A stretch of DNA of 64,000 nucleotides, taken from the NCBI RefSeq assembly GCF_026339935.1, contig NZ_JAPEPX010000001.1, forward strand, positions 2,316,001-2,380,000, given 5' to 3'. Positions 27,001 to 35,147 of this stretch are shown here, one piece after another; position 1 is the first letter of the stretch; every line of letters begins with the position of its first letter. Source of the stretch: Streptomyces sp. NBC_01551. GTDB lineage: Bacteria; Actinomycetota; Actinomycetes; Streptomycetales; Streptomycetaceae. A model generated the notes under the pieces. That model was not told the origin of the DNA, did not search any database, and was given only the letters and a program-made list of their open reading frames with translations. Position numbers and translations under genes: made by a program.

Positions 27001-27313
27001 CCGGCTGACGGCGCTGCGGGTCGAGCTCGACGCCCCCGACCAGCCGGGCCCCGGCCGCGGCCGGCTGCGCCACGCGGACGGCACCGCCGTCCCGTTCCAG
27101 GGCGGCCGCGTCACCGGGCGGATCCCGCGCACCGCGACGCTGCGGCCGACCGTGGTCCCGGTGGAGTGGGAGCGGATGGGTGACCCGCCGGCCCGCCGCC
27201 CGGTGCGCGAGCTGGGCAACGGCCCGACCGACCTGGCGCTGCTGGCCAGCGCCCTGGACCGGGCCTCGCACCTGGTGTCGGCGATACCCGTGCTGTTCCC
27301 GCCCGCCCCGTAA
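24017..27313 (+). CDS. FHA-domain protein with EssC/EccC-like FtsK ATPase
   Basis: 1098 residues. Domains in order: an N-terminal beta-rich part (1-90); an FHA domain (about 100-195; VRIGRSADADVPL, SRAHCAV, LNSTNGTTL) able to bind phosphothreonine; a Gly/Ala/Pro low-complexity linker (about 205-395); and a type VII secretion-type region (LWSRPPGALDVGLG, WGWLGWLPHVRP). One FtsK/SpoIIIE ATPase domain follows, with P-loop GPAGSGRTELL (about 791) and Walker B LVVLVDDLDAL (about 934). The P-loop Lys is Arg, so ATP hydrolysis may be weak or lost. No membrane helix is seen, unlike EssC. It faces pkaA/pkaB, suggesting it reads kinase output. No WXG100 gene is nearby. Confidence 0.85.
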   Translation: MQIRLTVLGSRSGHQTATSPTSCDVLVTAPAGTALAAVASGLAATVGGPDTGGTVVLYAGAERLDPQRRVLGEPPLVDGAVLALHGPVPDVLPDAEEGLGAPQLHVVAGPDAGGVHLLHPGSVRIGRSADADVPLDDPDVSRAHCAVTVMPDGRVAVADLNSTNGTTLDGVAVGERAVAVAPGALLRVGESTLRLSAGAGAPLPVTPDQEGHLSIPPAASADDAAAGDNRPGPATADGSTGRGPGAGGPAVGAWPAAPGSAPGGPAGRGVAATGSGPQGLFPHPAPSRTGGSAPDPTPHPGAPGAGRPAAPGAAGTGRSGAPASAGAQGHRTPAPGQGGAPASAAAQGSGARQGGGAGSGAPRGHRAPGLEQGGAPRDPGYGGQQSGGPRPGAAGPEAERRRRRGIGAWARKWVRGEEGGEGAAGAVVVAARPDVDDPAALLLAALGPTRRLWSRPPGALDVGLGAGSRVALRDVGGLGIAGPRARLTGVARSVIAQLAGLHAPAQLEIVLISTDRVRALADRRRDWGWLGWLPHVRPAHGQDCRLLLAYDRDQAAARAGELTRRLDDSHLGAGWATADRDAVRQAAAAYEGPYTLVVLDGDPGTGALRDVTARLATHGPAVGIHLLCLADAPAATPASPVADTYETACASIPAFRDCGAAALLSGDVATTVRTFSVGGGKPLPPGETATADAVSAAWAERFARALAPLRADATHARPSRTVTAAALPQTARLLDELGLARATPASLMARWAAATDQGQDVGGLVEIVLGAGRRGPVGAELVHDGPHLLIEGPAGSGRTELLRSVAASLAAAARPDRLGLVLLDGAGGERGDGLQPCTDLPHVATHLVASDPVRMREFAQALGAELKRRAELLDGVPFTEWHARHEVGDRMVAPRRPTPGELRGDLEPQRTGTLRLRASAIRTDPPAGPSPLPRLVVLVDDLDALVAPGLGSMGRPAAGSVVRALEAVARDGARLGVHLVATSARPDRTADTELARLTALRVELDAPDQPGPGRGRLRHADGTAVPFQGGRVTGRIPRTATLRPTVVPVEWERMGDPPARRPVRELGNGPTDLALLASALDRASHLVSAIPVLFPPAP

Positions 27314-27418
27314 GCCGTCGCGACACGGCGACGCGGTATTGCGGGGGCGCACGGCTCGGCGTAGACCTTGTGGCACGGGACACACCACGGGCAGCACACA
27401 GGCATCGGGGGCGTAACC

Positions 27419-28852
27419 ATGCGCGGTCGGCACGGCACGAGCCATACGAACAGCGACACGGGCCACACACCCACCACGAGCCGGCGCCGCGCCAAACGGC
27501 GTACGAGGGCCCGCGCCCGGGCCCGCACCTGGGCGGCCCTCGCCGCCGCGGGCGCGCTCGCGCTCACCGGCTGCGGCGACGGCGACAAGAAGGCCGACCC
27601 GCCCGCCGGGGCGACCCAGTCCGCCCCGCGGGTGGAATTACCGAAACTGTCCGGCGAGAAGCTGGAGGTCGCGGCGGTCTGGACGGGCCCGGAGCAGGAG
27701 AACTTCACGAAGGTCCTCAAGGAGTTCGAGAAGCGGACGGGCGCCACCGTCACGTTCGTCCCCGCCCAGGACCCGATCGTCACCTTCCTCGGCACGAAGA
27801 TCGCGGGCGGCGCCCCGCCGGACGTCGCGCTGCTCCCGCAGGTCGGCGCGCTGGTCTCGGCGGTGAAGAACAAGTGGGCGCAGCCGGTGGGACCGCAGGC
27901 GCAGGCGCAGCTGAACGCGAACTACGGCGACGGCTGGAAGAAGCTGGGCGCGGTCGACGGCACCCAGTACGGCGTGTATTACAAGGCCGCCAACAAGTCG
28001 CTGGTCTGGTACAACGCGAAGGCGTTCGAGGCGGCGGGCGTCCAGCCCCCCAAGACGTGGAAGGAGCTGCTGGAGGTGGCCGACACGCTGTCCGCCTCCG
28101 GCACCCCGGCGGTGTCGGTGGCCGGTGCGGACGGCTGGACCCTGACGGACTGGTTCGAGAACGTCTACCTCTCGCAGGCGGGTCCGCAGAAGTACGACCA
28201 GTTGGCCAAGCACGAGATCAAGTGGACGGACGACAGCGTCAGGCAGGCGCTGACCACGCTCGGCGAGCTGTTCGGCCGCAAGGACTTCCTGGCCGGCGGT
28301 CAGAGCGGGGCGCTGGCCACCGAGTTCCCCAAGTCGGTGACGCAGACCTTCACCGGCGGCGACCGGCCGGCGGCCGCGATGGTCTTCGAGGGCGATTTCG
28401 TGGCGGTCAACATCGGGCAGACGGAGGCGAAGGTGGGCGAGGACGCCCTGGTCTTCCCGTTCCCGGCGGTCGGCGCCAAGGCGCCCGTGGTCTCGGGCGG
28501 TGACGTGGCGGTCGCGCTGAAGCCGTCGAAGGGCGCGCAGGCACTGCTGACGTTCCTGGCGTCGCCGGACGCGGCGGAGATCCAGGCGCGCGAGGGCGGG
28601 TTCGTCTCCCCGAACCGGGCGGTCGATCCGGGCGCGTACCCGAACCCCATCCAGCGGGACATCGCGAAGGCGCTGATCGCGGCGGGCGACGACTTCCGCT
28701 TCGACATGTCGGACCAGGCCCCGGCGGGCTTCGGCGGGACCCCGGGCGCGGGCGAGTGGAAGGCGCTCCAGGACTTCCTGGCGAATCCGTCGGACGTGGC
28801 GGGCGCGCAGGCGAAGCTGGAGGCGGAAGCGGCCAAGGCCTACGGGGGCTGA
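27419..28852 (+). CDS. ABC transporter sugar-binding lipoprotein
   Basis: 477 residues. A long basic N-region (RRRAKRRTRARARARTW) leads to a lipoprotein signal ending LALTGC, so Cys at about residue 42 would be lipidated. The mature part is an extracellular solute-binding protein family 1 fold (GAPPDVALLPQVGALVSAV, MVFEGDFVAVNI, LKPSKGAQALLTFLASPDAAE). A carbohydrate or related ligand is likely by family. It is followed at 4 bases by two permease genes; no ATPase gene is present. Confidence 0.9.
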   Translation: MRGRHGTSHTNSDTGHTPTTSRRRAKRRTRARARARTWAALAAAGALALTGCGDGDKKADPPAGATQSAPRVELPKLSGEKLEVAAVWTGPEQENFTKVLKEFEKRTGATVTFVPAQDPIVTFLGTKIAGGAPPDVALLPQVGALVSAVKNKWAQPVGPQAQAQLNANYGDGWKKLGAVDGTQYGVYYKAANKSLVWYNAKAFEAAGVQPPKTWKELLEVADTLSASGTPAVSVAGADGWTLTDWFENVYLSQAGPQKYDQLAKHEIKWTDDSVRQALTTLGELFGRKDFLAGGQSGALATEFPKSVTQTFTGGDRPAAAMVFEGDFVAVNIGQTEAKVGEDALVFPFPAVGAKAPVVSGGDVAVALKPSKGAQALLTFLASPDAAEIQAREGGFVSPNRAVDPGAYPNPIQRDIAKALIAAGDDFRFDMSDQAPAGFGGTPGAGEWKALQDFLANPSDVAGAQAKLEAEAAKAYGG

Positions 28853-28856
28853 TCCG

Positions 28857-30170
28857 GTGGCGGCCACGGCACCCTCGAAGTCCGCCGAGGCCCGGCGCCG
28901 CCGCCTGGTCGCGGCGGCGTTCCTGCTCCCGGCGCTCGTCCTGCTCGGCGCGCTCGTCGTCCAGCCCATCGGCTACTCGGTGTACCGGAGCCTGTTCGAC
29001 CGTTCCGGCGGCAGCTTCGTCGGCGGGGACAACTACGTGGAGATCCTGCGCGACGACACGATCCGTACGGCCCTGCGGAACACGGCGCTGTGGGTGGTGC
29101 TGGCGCCGACCACGGCGACGGCCCTCGGCCTGATCTTCGCGGTGCTGACCGAACGGGTGCGCTGGGGCACGGCGTTCAAGCTGCTGGTGTTCATGCCGAT
29201 GGCGATCTCGATGCTGGCGGCGGGCATCATCTTCCGGCTCGTCTACGACCACGATCCCCACCGGGGTGTCGCCAACGCGGTCTGGGTCGGGGTGCACGAC
29301 ACCTTCGCGGAGTCCTCGGCGTTCCCGAAGGCCCGCCCGGGGCGGGACTCCCCGCTGGTCCCGGCCGAGGGGGGCGCGTACGTGACACGCGATCCCGTAC
29401 GGGTGGGCGTGCCGGTGGCGCTGCCGCTGGTCGGCGTCGCCCCGGAGGCGCTGCCCGAGGGGACCCGTACGGCGAAGGCGGCCGGCGCCGAGCCCGGCAA
29501 GGTCACCGGTACGGCCTGGCAGGACTTCACCCGGGGCGGCGGCGGCCGTACGAACTCGGTCGACCCCACCGAGTCCGCGTACGCCGGGATGCGGATCGAG
29601 GCGGTCAAGGGCGGCGAGGTCGTCGACTCGGCGACGGCCCGCGCCGACGGCACCTTCACGCTGTCCGCGAAGGCCGACGGGGCGCTGCTGCGGCTGCCCG
29701 CGTCGAACTTCCGGGAGGCGTACGCGGGGGTGGAGTGGCTCGGTGCGACGCTGGTCACCCCGGCGGTCATCGGGGCGTACGTGTGGATGTGGGCCGGGTT
29801 CGCGATGGTGCTGATCGGGGCCGGGCTGGCGGCCGTGCCGAGGGAGCTGCTGGAGGCGGCGCGGGTGGACGGGGCGAACGAGTGGCAGGTGTTCCGCCGG
29901 ATCACGGTGCCGCTGCTGGCGCCCGTCCTGGCGGTGGTGCTGGTCACCCTGGTCATCAACGTGATGAAGATCTTCGACCTGGTCTTCGTGATCGCGCCGG
30001 GCGCGGTGCAGGACGACGCGAACGTGCTGGCGTTCCAGCTGTACCGCACCTCGTTCGGGACGAACGCGGACCCGGGGCTGGGGAGCGCGATCGCGGTGCT
30101 GCTGCTGGCGCTGGTGGTGCCGGTCATGCTCTACAACATCCGCCGGATGCGCCGGGAGGCCCGCCGATGA
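28857..30170 (+). CDS. Sugar ABC permease with large extracytoplasmic insertion
   Basis: 437 residues, against about 300 for a usual MalF-type permease. Helices at the N-terminus (VAAAFLLPALVLLGALVV) and through about residue 131 (LAAGIIFRLVYDHDP) are followed by about 160 extra residues (about 132-295). These include a possible small beta-sandwich (GMRIEAVKGGEVVDSATARA, GTFTLSAKADGALLRLP). The usual core and EAA loop then resume (ELLEAARVDGANEWQVF, about 330). GTG start, 4 bases after the binding-protein stop; overlaps the next gene by 4 bases (ATGA). Confidence 0.9.
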   Translation: MAATAPSKSAEARRRRLVAAAFLLPALVLLGALVVQPIGYSVYRSLFDRSGGSFVGGDNYVEILRDDTIRTALRNTALWVVLAPTTATALGLIFAVLTERVRWGTAFKLLVFMPMAISMLAAGIIFRLVYDHDPHRGVANAVWVGVHDTFAESSAFPKARPGRDSPLVPAEGGAYVTRDPVRVGVPVALPLVGVAPEALPEGTRTAKAAGAEPGKVTGTAWQDFTRGGGGRTNSVDPTESAYAGMRIEAVKGGEVVDSATARADGTFTLSAKADGALLRLPASNFREAYAGVEWLGATLVTPAVIGAYVWMWAGFAMVLIGAGLAAVPRELLEAARVDGANEWQVFRRITVPLLAPVLAVVLVTLVINVMKIFDLVFVIAPGAVQDDANVLAFQLYRTSFGTNADPGLGSAIAVLLLALVVPVMLYNIRRMRREARR

Positions 30171-31015
30171 GCGCCGTACGGGGTCTGGCATCGCGGGCGG
30201 GCGGCGGGGCGCTGCGGATCTTCCTGGTCCTGGCGGGCCTGTTCTGGCTGCTGCCCACGCTCGGCCTGCTGATCTCCTCGTTCCTCTCCCCCACCGAGCT
30301 GAACGAAGGGGGCTGGTGGGAGGCGCTGACGGCGCCGTCGAGGCTGACGGCCGACAACTACGAGCGGCTGCTGGCCAATGACACCATCACGGGTTCGCTG
30401 CTGAGCACGGTGGCGATCGCGGTGCCGGCGACGCTGCTGGTTCTCACCCTGGGCGCGTTCGCCGGATACGCCTTCGCGTGGCTGGAGTTCCCGGGCCGGG
30501 ACTGGCTGTTCCTGATCGTCGTGGGGCTGCTGGTGGTTCCCGTCCAGGTGGCCCTGATCCCGGTGTCCGAACTCTTCGGCACCATCGGCCTGTTCGAGAC
30601 GACGGCCGGGGTGGTCCTGTTCCACACCGCGTTCGGGCTGCCCTTCGCGGTGTTCCTGCTGCGGAACTTCTTCGCGGAGATCCCGCGCGAGCTGCTGGAG
30701 GCGGCCCGGCTCGACGGGGCGGGCGAACTGCGGCTGTTCGCACGGGTGGTGCTGCCGCTGGGCGGTCCGGCGATCGCCTCGCTCGGCATCTTCCAGTTCC
30801 TGTGGGTGTGGAACGACATGCTGGTGGCGCTGGTCTTCGCGGATTCGGCGAATCCGCCGATCACGGTGGCGCTCCAGCAGCAGGTCCGGCAGTTCGGCAA
30901 CAACATCGACGTACTGGCGCCGGGCGCGTTCTTGTCGATGGTCGTCCCGCTGGTCGTCTTCTTCGCCTTCCAGCGGCAGTTCGCCTCGGGGGTGATGGCC
31001 GGCGCGATCAAGTAG
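30167..31015 (+). CDS. Sugar ABC permease, MalG type
   Basis: A 282-residue inner-membrane permease with six helices and the EAA loop ELLEAARLDGAGELRLFARVVLP that docks the ATPase. Normal length, unlike its partner. Starts inside the stop of the preceding permease (ATGA), so translation is coupled. With no ATPase gene here, the importer probably uses a shared ATPase such as MsiK (family knowledge, inference). Confidence 0.93.
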   Translation: MSAVRGLASRAGGGALRIFLVLAGLFWLLPTLGLLISSFLSPTELNEGGWWEALTAPSRLTADNYERLLANDTITGSLLSTVAIAVPATLLVLTLGAFAGYAFAWLEFPGRDWLFLIVVGLLVVPVQVALIPVSELFGTIGLFETTAGVVLFHTAFGLPFAVFLLRNFFAEIPRELLEAARLDGAGELRLFARVVLPLGGPAIASLGIFQFLWVWNDMLVALVFADSANPPITVALQQQVRQFGNNIDVLAPGAFLSMVVPLVVFFAFQRQFASGVMAGAIK

Positions 31016-31040
31016 CGATCGGGCAGCGCCGGAAACCGTT

Positions 31041-31082
31041 CCGTGATCACGGGGTTGACGTGCGATGTTGACGCTGTGTAAC
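31041..31082 (+). promoter_or_regulatory. Possible promoter and operator before the GT2-TagF gene
   Basis: The perfect palindrome ccgtgatcacgg (31041-31052) abuts ttgacg (31055-31060). About 16 bases later comes tgtaac (31077-31082), a plausible -35/-10 pair. gttgacg is repeated 13 bases on. The gene starts at 31137. Confidence 0.4.
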
Positions 31083-31136
31083 TCGAATGCCACACCGCGC
31101 GTAACCCGATCACCACGCCCGGGGTTGCTGGGAAAT

Positions 31137-33437
31137 ATGCCCGCGCCGACCCCTGGATGTGCCGTGCCCCGGTTCAGCGTCATCGTGCCCGCGTACAAGG
31201 TTCAGGCGTACCTCCAGGAGAGTCTGGACTCGGTCCTGACCCAGTCGTACGCGGATCTGGAACTGATCGCGGTCGACGACGCGTCCCCGGACGCCTGCGG
31301 TTCGATCATCGACGACTACGCGGCCCGCGACCCCCGGGTCACGGGCGTGCACCTGGCGCACAACCTGGGGCTCGGGCCGGCCCGCAACACGGGGCTGGCC
31401 CGGGCCACCGGCGACTACCTGATCTTCCTCGACGGTGACGACGTCCTCGCCCCGGGCGCCCTGCAGGCCATCACCGACCGGCTCAAGGCCACCGGCTCCC
31501 CCGACGTCCTGGTCTACGACTACGCGCGCACCTTCTGGACCGGCGAGACCATCCGCAACAGCCTCGCGCACCGCCTCTGCGAGGACGGCCCGGCCAGCTT
31601 CCGCCTCACCGACCGCCCGGCCCTGCTCGGCATGCTGATGGTGGTGTGGAACAAGGCGTACCGCCGCGAGTACGTGGAGCGCGAGGGCCTCGAATTCCCG
31701 CCCGGCCTCTACGAGGACACCCCCTGGACCTATCCCGCGTTGCTGGCGGCGGAGTCCGTGGCCGTCCTGGACCGCATCTGCGTCCACTACCGCCAGCGCC
31801 GGACCGGCTCGATCCTGACCACCTCCACCCGCCGCCACCTCGACATCTTCGACCAGTACGACCGGGTCTTCGGCTACCTCACCACCCGCCCCGAACTGGA
31901 GCGCTGGCGCCCGGCGGTGCACCGCCGGATGGCCGAGCACTTCTGCGCCCTGTACGCCGATCCGCGCCGCCTCCCGCGCGCGAGCCGGGCGGAGTTCTTC
32001 CGCCGGGCGTCCCTGCTGCTGCGGCGCTACCGGGCGCCGGGCACGCGGTCGCCGCTGCCCTCGCCGGCCCGGACGGACCGGGTGCGGCACGCCCTGATGC
32101 GGCTGGGACTGCGGCGTACGTACCGGGTGCTGTCGGCCGCCCGCGCGGGCGCGCTGGCGGCGGGCCGGGCGGGGGTGTCCGCCGGGCGGGGGCTGCGGGA
32201 GGCGGCGCTGCGCCTGCACTACCGGCTCCAGCGGCTGCTGCCGCTGCGGCCGGAGCTGGCGGTGTTCACCGCGTACTGGCACGGCGGCTACGCCTGCAAT
32301 CCGGCGGCGATCGAGGCCAAGCTGCGCGAGCTCGCCCCGCGGATGCGGACGGCGTGGATCTGCGACCCGGCCCACGCGGGCACGCTGCCCCCGGAGACGG
32401 CCATGCTCCGCCCGGGCTCGGCCGCGTACTGGACGGCGCTCGCGCGGGCCACGTACCTGGTGACCAACGTCAACTTCGACCGCGCGCTGGTCAAGCGGCC
32501 GGGGCAGATCCTGGTGCAGACCCAGCACGGCACCCCGCTCAAGCGGGTCGGCCTCGACCTCCAGGACCGCCCGGCGGCGGCGCCGTCGACGGACTTCGCG
32601 GGGCTGCTGCGCGGCGCCGACCAGTGGGACTTCCTGCTGTCGGCGAACCGCCACTCGACGCTGGTGTGGGAGAAGGCGATCCCGTCCTCGTACACGACGC
32701 TGGAGTACGGCTACCCGCGCAACGACGTCTTCCACAGCGCCACCCGGGGCGACGTCCAGGAGCTGCGCGAACGCCTCGGCGTTCCGGCCGGCTCGACGGT
32801 GATCCTGTACGCCCCGACGCACCGCGACTACCGGCGCAGCCGGCCTGAGCACCTGGACTTCGAGCGGGTGCTGCGCGATCTGGGGCCGCGCTTCACGATC
32901 CTGACGCGGACGCACCTCACGTACGCGGACACCGTCTCGCCGCACGAGGCGCGGCCGCGGCTCATCGACGTCTCCGGGTACCAGTCGGTGGAGGAACTCT
33001 GCCTGGCCTCGGACGCGTTGGTCACGGACTACTCGTCCCTGATGTTCGACTACGCCGCGCTGGACCGGCCGATCGTGATCCACGCCGACGACTGGGAGGC
33101 GTACGAGGCCTCCCGGGGCACCTACTTCGACCTGCGGGCCTGCCCGCCGGGGGCGATCGCCCGCACCGAGGACGAGCTGGTGGACATCTTCGCCACGGGC
33201 CACTGGCAGGGCTCCCGCTCGGCGCAGCTGCGCGCCGCGTTCCGGGCCCGGTTCTGCTCCCACGACGACGGCCACGCGGCCGAACGCGTGGTCCGCCGCG
33301 TCTTCCTCGGCCAGACCAACCCGATCCCGGCGGTGATCCCGCTCGAAGACCGCCACCCGGCGCCGGTCGCCCCGCCGGCCCCGCCGGCCGCCCCGGAACC
33401 GACCCTGGCCCGTCTCTCGTCGAGCCTGTGGCCGTAG
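31137..33437 (+). CDS. GT2 glycosyltransferase fused to TagF-like glycerophosphotransferase
   Basis: 766 residues. Residues about 10-230 form a GT-A glycosyltransferase (FSVIVPAYKVQAYLQESLDSVL, VDDASPD, and DxD-type FLDGDDVL). Residues about 380-720 match CDP-glycerol:glycerophosphotransferase (TQHGTPLKRVGLDL, LSANRHSTLVWEKA, ILYAPTHRDYRR, DALVTDYSSLMFDYA). Such fusions build poly(glycerol-phosphate)-type or other wall teichoic acids at the membrane. GGGAA lies before ATG 31137. Just downstream are a TetR gene and a TagG/TagH-type exporter that could move the product. Confidence 0.9.
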   Translation: MPAPTPGCAVPRFSVIVPAYKVQAYLQESLDSVLTQSYADLELIAVDDASPDACGSIIDDYAARDPRVTGVHLAHNLGLGPARNTGLARATGDYLIFLDGDDVLAPGALQAITDRLKATGSPDVLVYDYARTFWTGETIRNSLAHRLCEDGPASFRLTDRPALLGMLMVVWNKAYRREYVEREGLEFPPGLYEDTPWTYPALLAAESVAVLDRICVHYRQRRTGSILTTSTRRHLDIFDQYDRVFGYLTTRPELERWRPAVHRRMAEHFCALYADPRRLPRASRAEFFRRASLLLRRYRAPGTRSPLPSPARTDRVRHALMRLGLRRTYRVLSAARAGALAAGRAGVSAGRGLREAALRLHYRLQRLLPLRPELAVFTAYWHGGYACNPAAIEAKLRELAPRMRTAWICDPAHAGTLPPETAMLRPGSAAYWTALARATYLVTNVNFDRALVKRPGQILVQTQHGTPLKRVGLDLQDRPAAAPSTDFAGLLRGADQWDFLLSANRHSTLVWEKAIPSSYTTLEYGYPRNDVFHSATRGDVQELRERLGVPAGSTVILYAPTHRDYRRSRPEHLDFERVLRDLGPRFTILTRTHLTYADTVSPHEARPRLIDVSGYQSVEELCLASDALVTDYSSLMFDYAALDRPIVIHADDWEAYEASRGTYFDLRACPPGAIARTEDELVDIFATGHWQGSRSAQLRAAFRARFCSHDDGHAAERVVRRVFLGQTNPIPAVIPLEDRHPAPVAPPAPPAAPEPTLARLSSSLWP

Positions 33438-33447
33438 GGCGGCCGCC

Positions 33448-34065
33448 TTACGAGGGGTGCGCCAGGCCCGCGACGACCGAGCGGGCCAGGTCGTCCAGGT
33501 AGGACGCCGGGACGGGTTCGCGGACGACGACCTGGCGCCAGTACAGCGGCCCGATCGCCAGGTCGAGGGCGCGGGAGGCGTCCACCGAGGCCGGGAGCTC
33601 GCCGCGCGCGACCGCGTCGGAGATGATGCCCTCCGCCATCCGGCGCTCCCCGTCCAGCAGGGCGCCGCGCACCGCGTCCGCGATCTCCGGGTTCCGGGCC
33701 GCCTCGACCAGCAGGTCGGGGATGACCGCGGAGGCCACCGGGTGCCGCAGGACGTGTGACATGACCTCCAGCAGGGCGCGTACGTCCCCGTAGAGCGAGC
33801 CCGTGGCGGGCACCGGGAGCCCGTCCACCGCGAAGACCGCCACCAGGTCCAGCACCAGGTGCAGTTTCGACTTCCAGCGCCGGTACACGGCCGTCTTGCC
33901 GACCCCGGCGCGCCGCGCGATGCCCTCGATCGACATACGGGAGAACCCGACCGCGGCCAGTTCCTCCAGCACGGCCGCCCGGATCGCCTCGGTCACGTCC
34001 TCGCGCAGGACGGCGGCCCCGGCAGGGGCGCGGCGGGACGGGGCGGCGGCGGGATCCGTGGTCAT
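33448..34065 (-). CDS. TetR-family transcription regulator
   Basis: 205 residues. The HTH is clear (VTEAIRAAVLEELAAVGFSRMSIEGIARRAGVGKTAVYRRWKSK), with a TetR_C-type ligand domain after it. ATG at 34065 (MTTDPAAAPSR) preferred; the frame can extend upstream without family-like residues. Divergent from the tagG-like gene across 131 bases that contain two copies of a 20-base repeat, so it probably controls the exporter and itself (inference). Its end is 11 bases from the convergent GT2-TagF gene. Confidence 0.92.
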   Translation of the reverse strand: MTTDPAAAPSRRAPAGAAVLREDVTEAIRAAVLEELAAVGFSRMSIEGIARRAGVGKTAVYRRWKSKLHLVLDLVAVFAVDGLPVPATGSLYGDVRALLEVMSHVLRHPVASAVIPDLLVEAARNPEIADAVRGALLDGERRMAEGIISDAVARGELPASVDASRALDLAIGPLYWRQVVVREPVPASYLDDLARSVVAGLAHPS

Positions 34066-34104
34066 GCACCGAGCATAGCGGCGCACGCCGCCACCCACCC
34101 GTCA

Positions 34105-34172
34105 CGACGATACGGTTGCGTTCCGACGCGTCGGCCCCTAATCTCGCCGTAGCGACGATACGGACCCGTTCC
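34105..34172. promoter_or_regulatory. Direct repeats between tetR and tagG-like gene
   Basis: cgacgatacggttgcgttcc (34105-34124) and cgacgatacggacccgttcc (34153-34172) match at 17 of 20 bases, 48 bases apart. TAATCT lies between them at about 34139-34144. Likely operator sites for the adjacent TetR protein. Confidence 0.55.
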
Positions 34173-34196
34173 ATCGCAAGAAAGGGGCGACGCCCC

Positions 34197-35147
34197 GTGC
34201 CCGTGACCCCTGCGCCCGTGACCCCCGTGCCGGTGACCACGGCACCCGTGACCACCGCGCCCACCCGGCCCGCGAACTCGGCGGACCTCGCGGCCCTGGC
34301 GGCCACCCACGGCCTGACCGTCAGCGGCGCCCGCCCGTCCCTCCCCCGCTACCTCGCCGAGCTCTGGGGCCGCCGCCACTTCGTGGCCGCGTACGCCACC
34401 GCCCGCATGCACGCCACGTACAGCACGGCCCGGCTCGGCCAGCTGTGGCACCTGGTGACGCCGCTGCTGAACGCCGCCGTCTACTACTTCATCTTCGGCG
34501 TCGTCATGAACGCCAGCCACGACGTCCCCGACTACGTCCCGTTCCTGATCACCGGCGTCTTCGTCTGGGACTTCATCGGCAGCTCCGTCAACGCCGGCAC
34601 CCGCGCCATCCACGGCAACCTCGGCCTGGTCCGCGCCCTGCACTTCCCCCGCGCCAGCCTGCCGGTCTCCACCGTCGTCCAGCTCTTCCAGCAGCTGCTC
34701 GTCACCATGGGCACCCTGGTCGCCCTGCTGCTCGCCCTCGGCCAGACCCCGGGCCCCGCCTGGCTGCTGACACTGCCGACCCTCTTCCTGACGGCCGTCT
34801 TCTGCGCGGGCTGCGCCCTGGTCATGGCCCGGATCGGCAGCAAGCACCCGGACGTCAGCCAGCTGATGCCGTTCGTCCTGCGCACCTGGATGTACTCCTC
34901 GGGCGTCATGTGGTCCATCGACAAGGTGCTGGGGCGGGACGACCTGCCGCACTGGGTGACACTCGCGCTCAAGGCCAACCCGGCCGCCGTCTACATCGAC
35001 CTGATGCGGTTCTCGCTGATCGACACCTTCACCGCCCACTCGCTCCCGCACCACGTGTGGCCGCTCGCCGTCGGCTGGGCGCTGCTCGCGGGCATCGGCG
35101 GGTTCGTCTATTTCTGGAAGGCCGAGGAGGAGTACGGCCGTGGCTGA
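34197..35147 (+). CDS. TagG/Wzm-type polysaccharide ABC exporter, permease
   Basis: A 316-residue ABC-2 permease. Residues 1-25 are a repeat of Pro-Val-Thr units (VPVTPAPVTPVPVTTAPVTT). The core shows six helices (AAVYYFIFGVVMNASHDVPDYVPFLITGVFVWDFIG, VRALHFPRASLPVSTVV). It exports teichoic-acid or O-antigen-type polymers with the TagH-like ATPase encoded next. GTG 34197 is chosen from AAAGGGG nine bases upstream; the frame is open further upstream through the repeat region, so the start is not certain. Confidence 0.88.
   Translation: MPVTPAPVTPVPVTTAPVTTAPTRPANSADLAALAATHGLTVSGARPSLPRYLAELWGRRHFVAAYATARMHATYSTARLGQLWHLVTPLLNAAVYYFIFGVVMNASHDVPDYVPFLITGVFVWDFIGSSVNAGTRAIHGNLGLVRALHFPRASLPVSTVVQLFQQLLVTMGTLVALLLALGQTPGPAWLLTLPTLFLTAVFCAGCALVMARIGSKHPDVSQLMPFVLRTWMYSSGVMWSIDKVLGRDDLPHWVTLALKANPAAVYIDLMRFSLIDTFTAHSLPHHVWPLAVGWALLAGIGGFVYFWKAEEEYGRG

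Noticed and set aside
23813..27466. 1217-codon minus-strand open frame opposite the FHA ATPase gene
   Set aside because: Low-complexity Gly/Ala/Arg shadow; the plus strand carries FHA and FtsK motifs.
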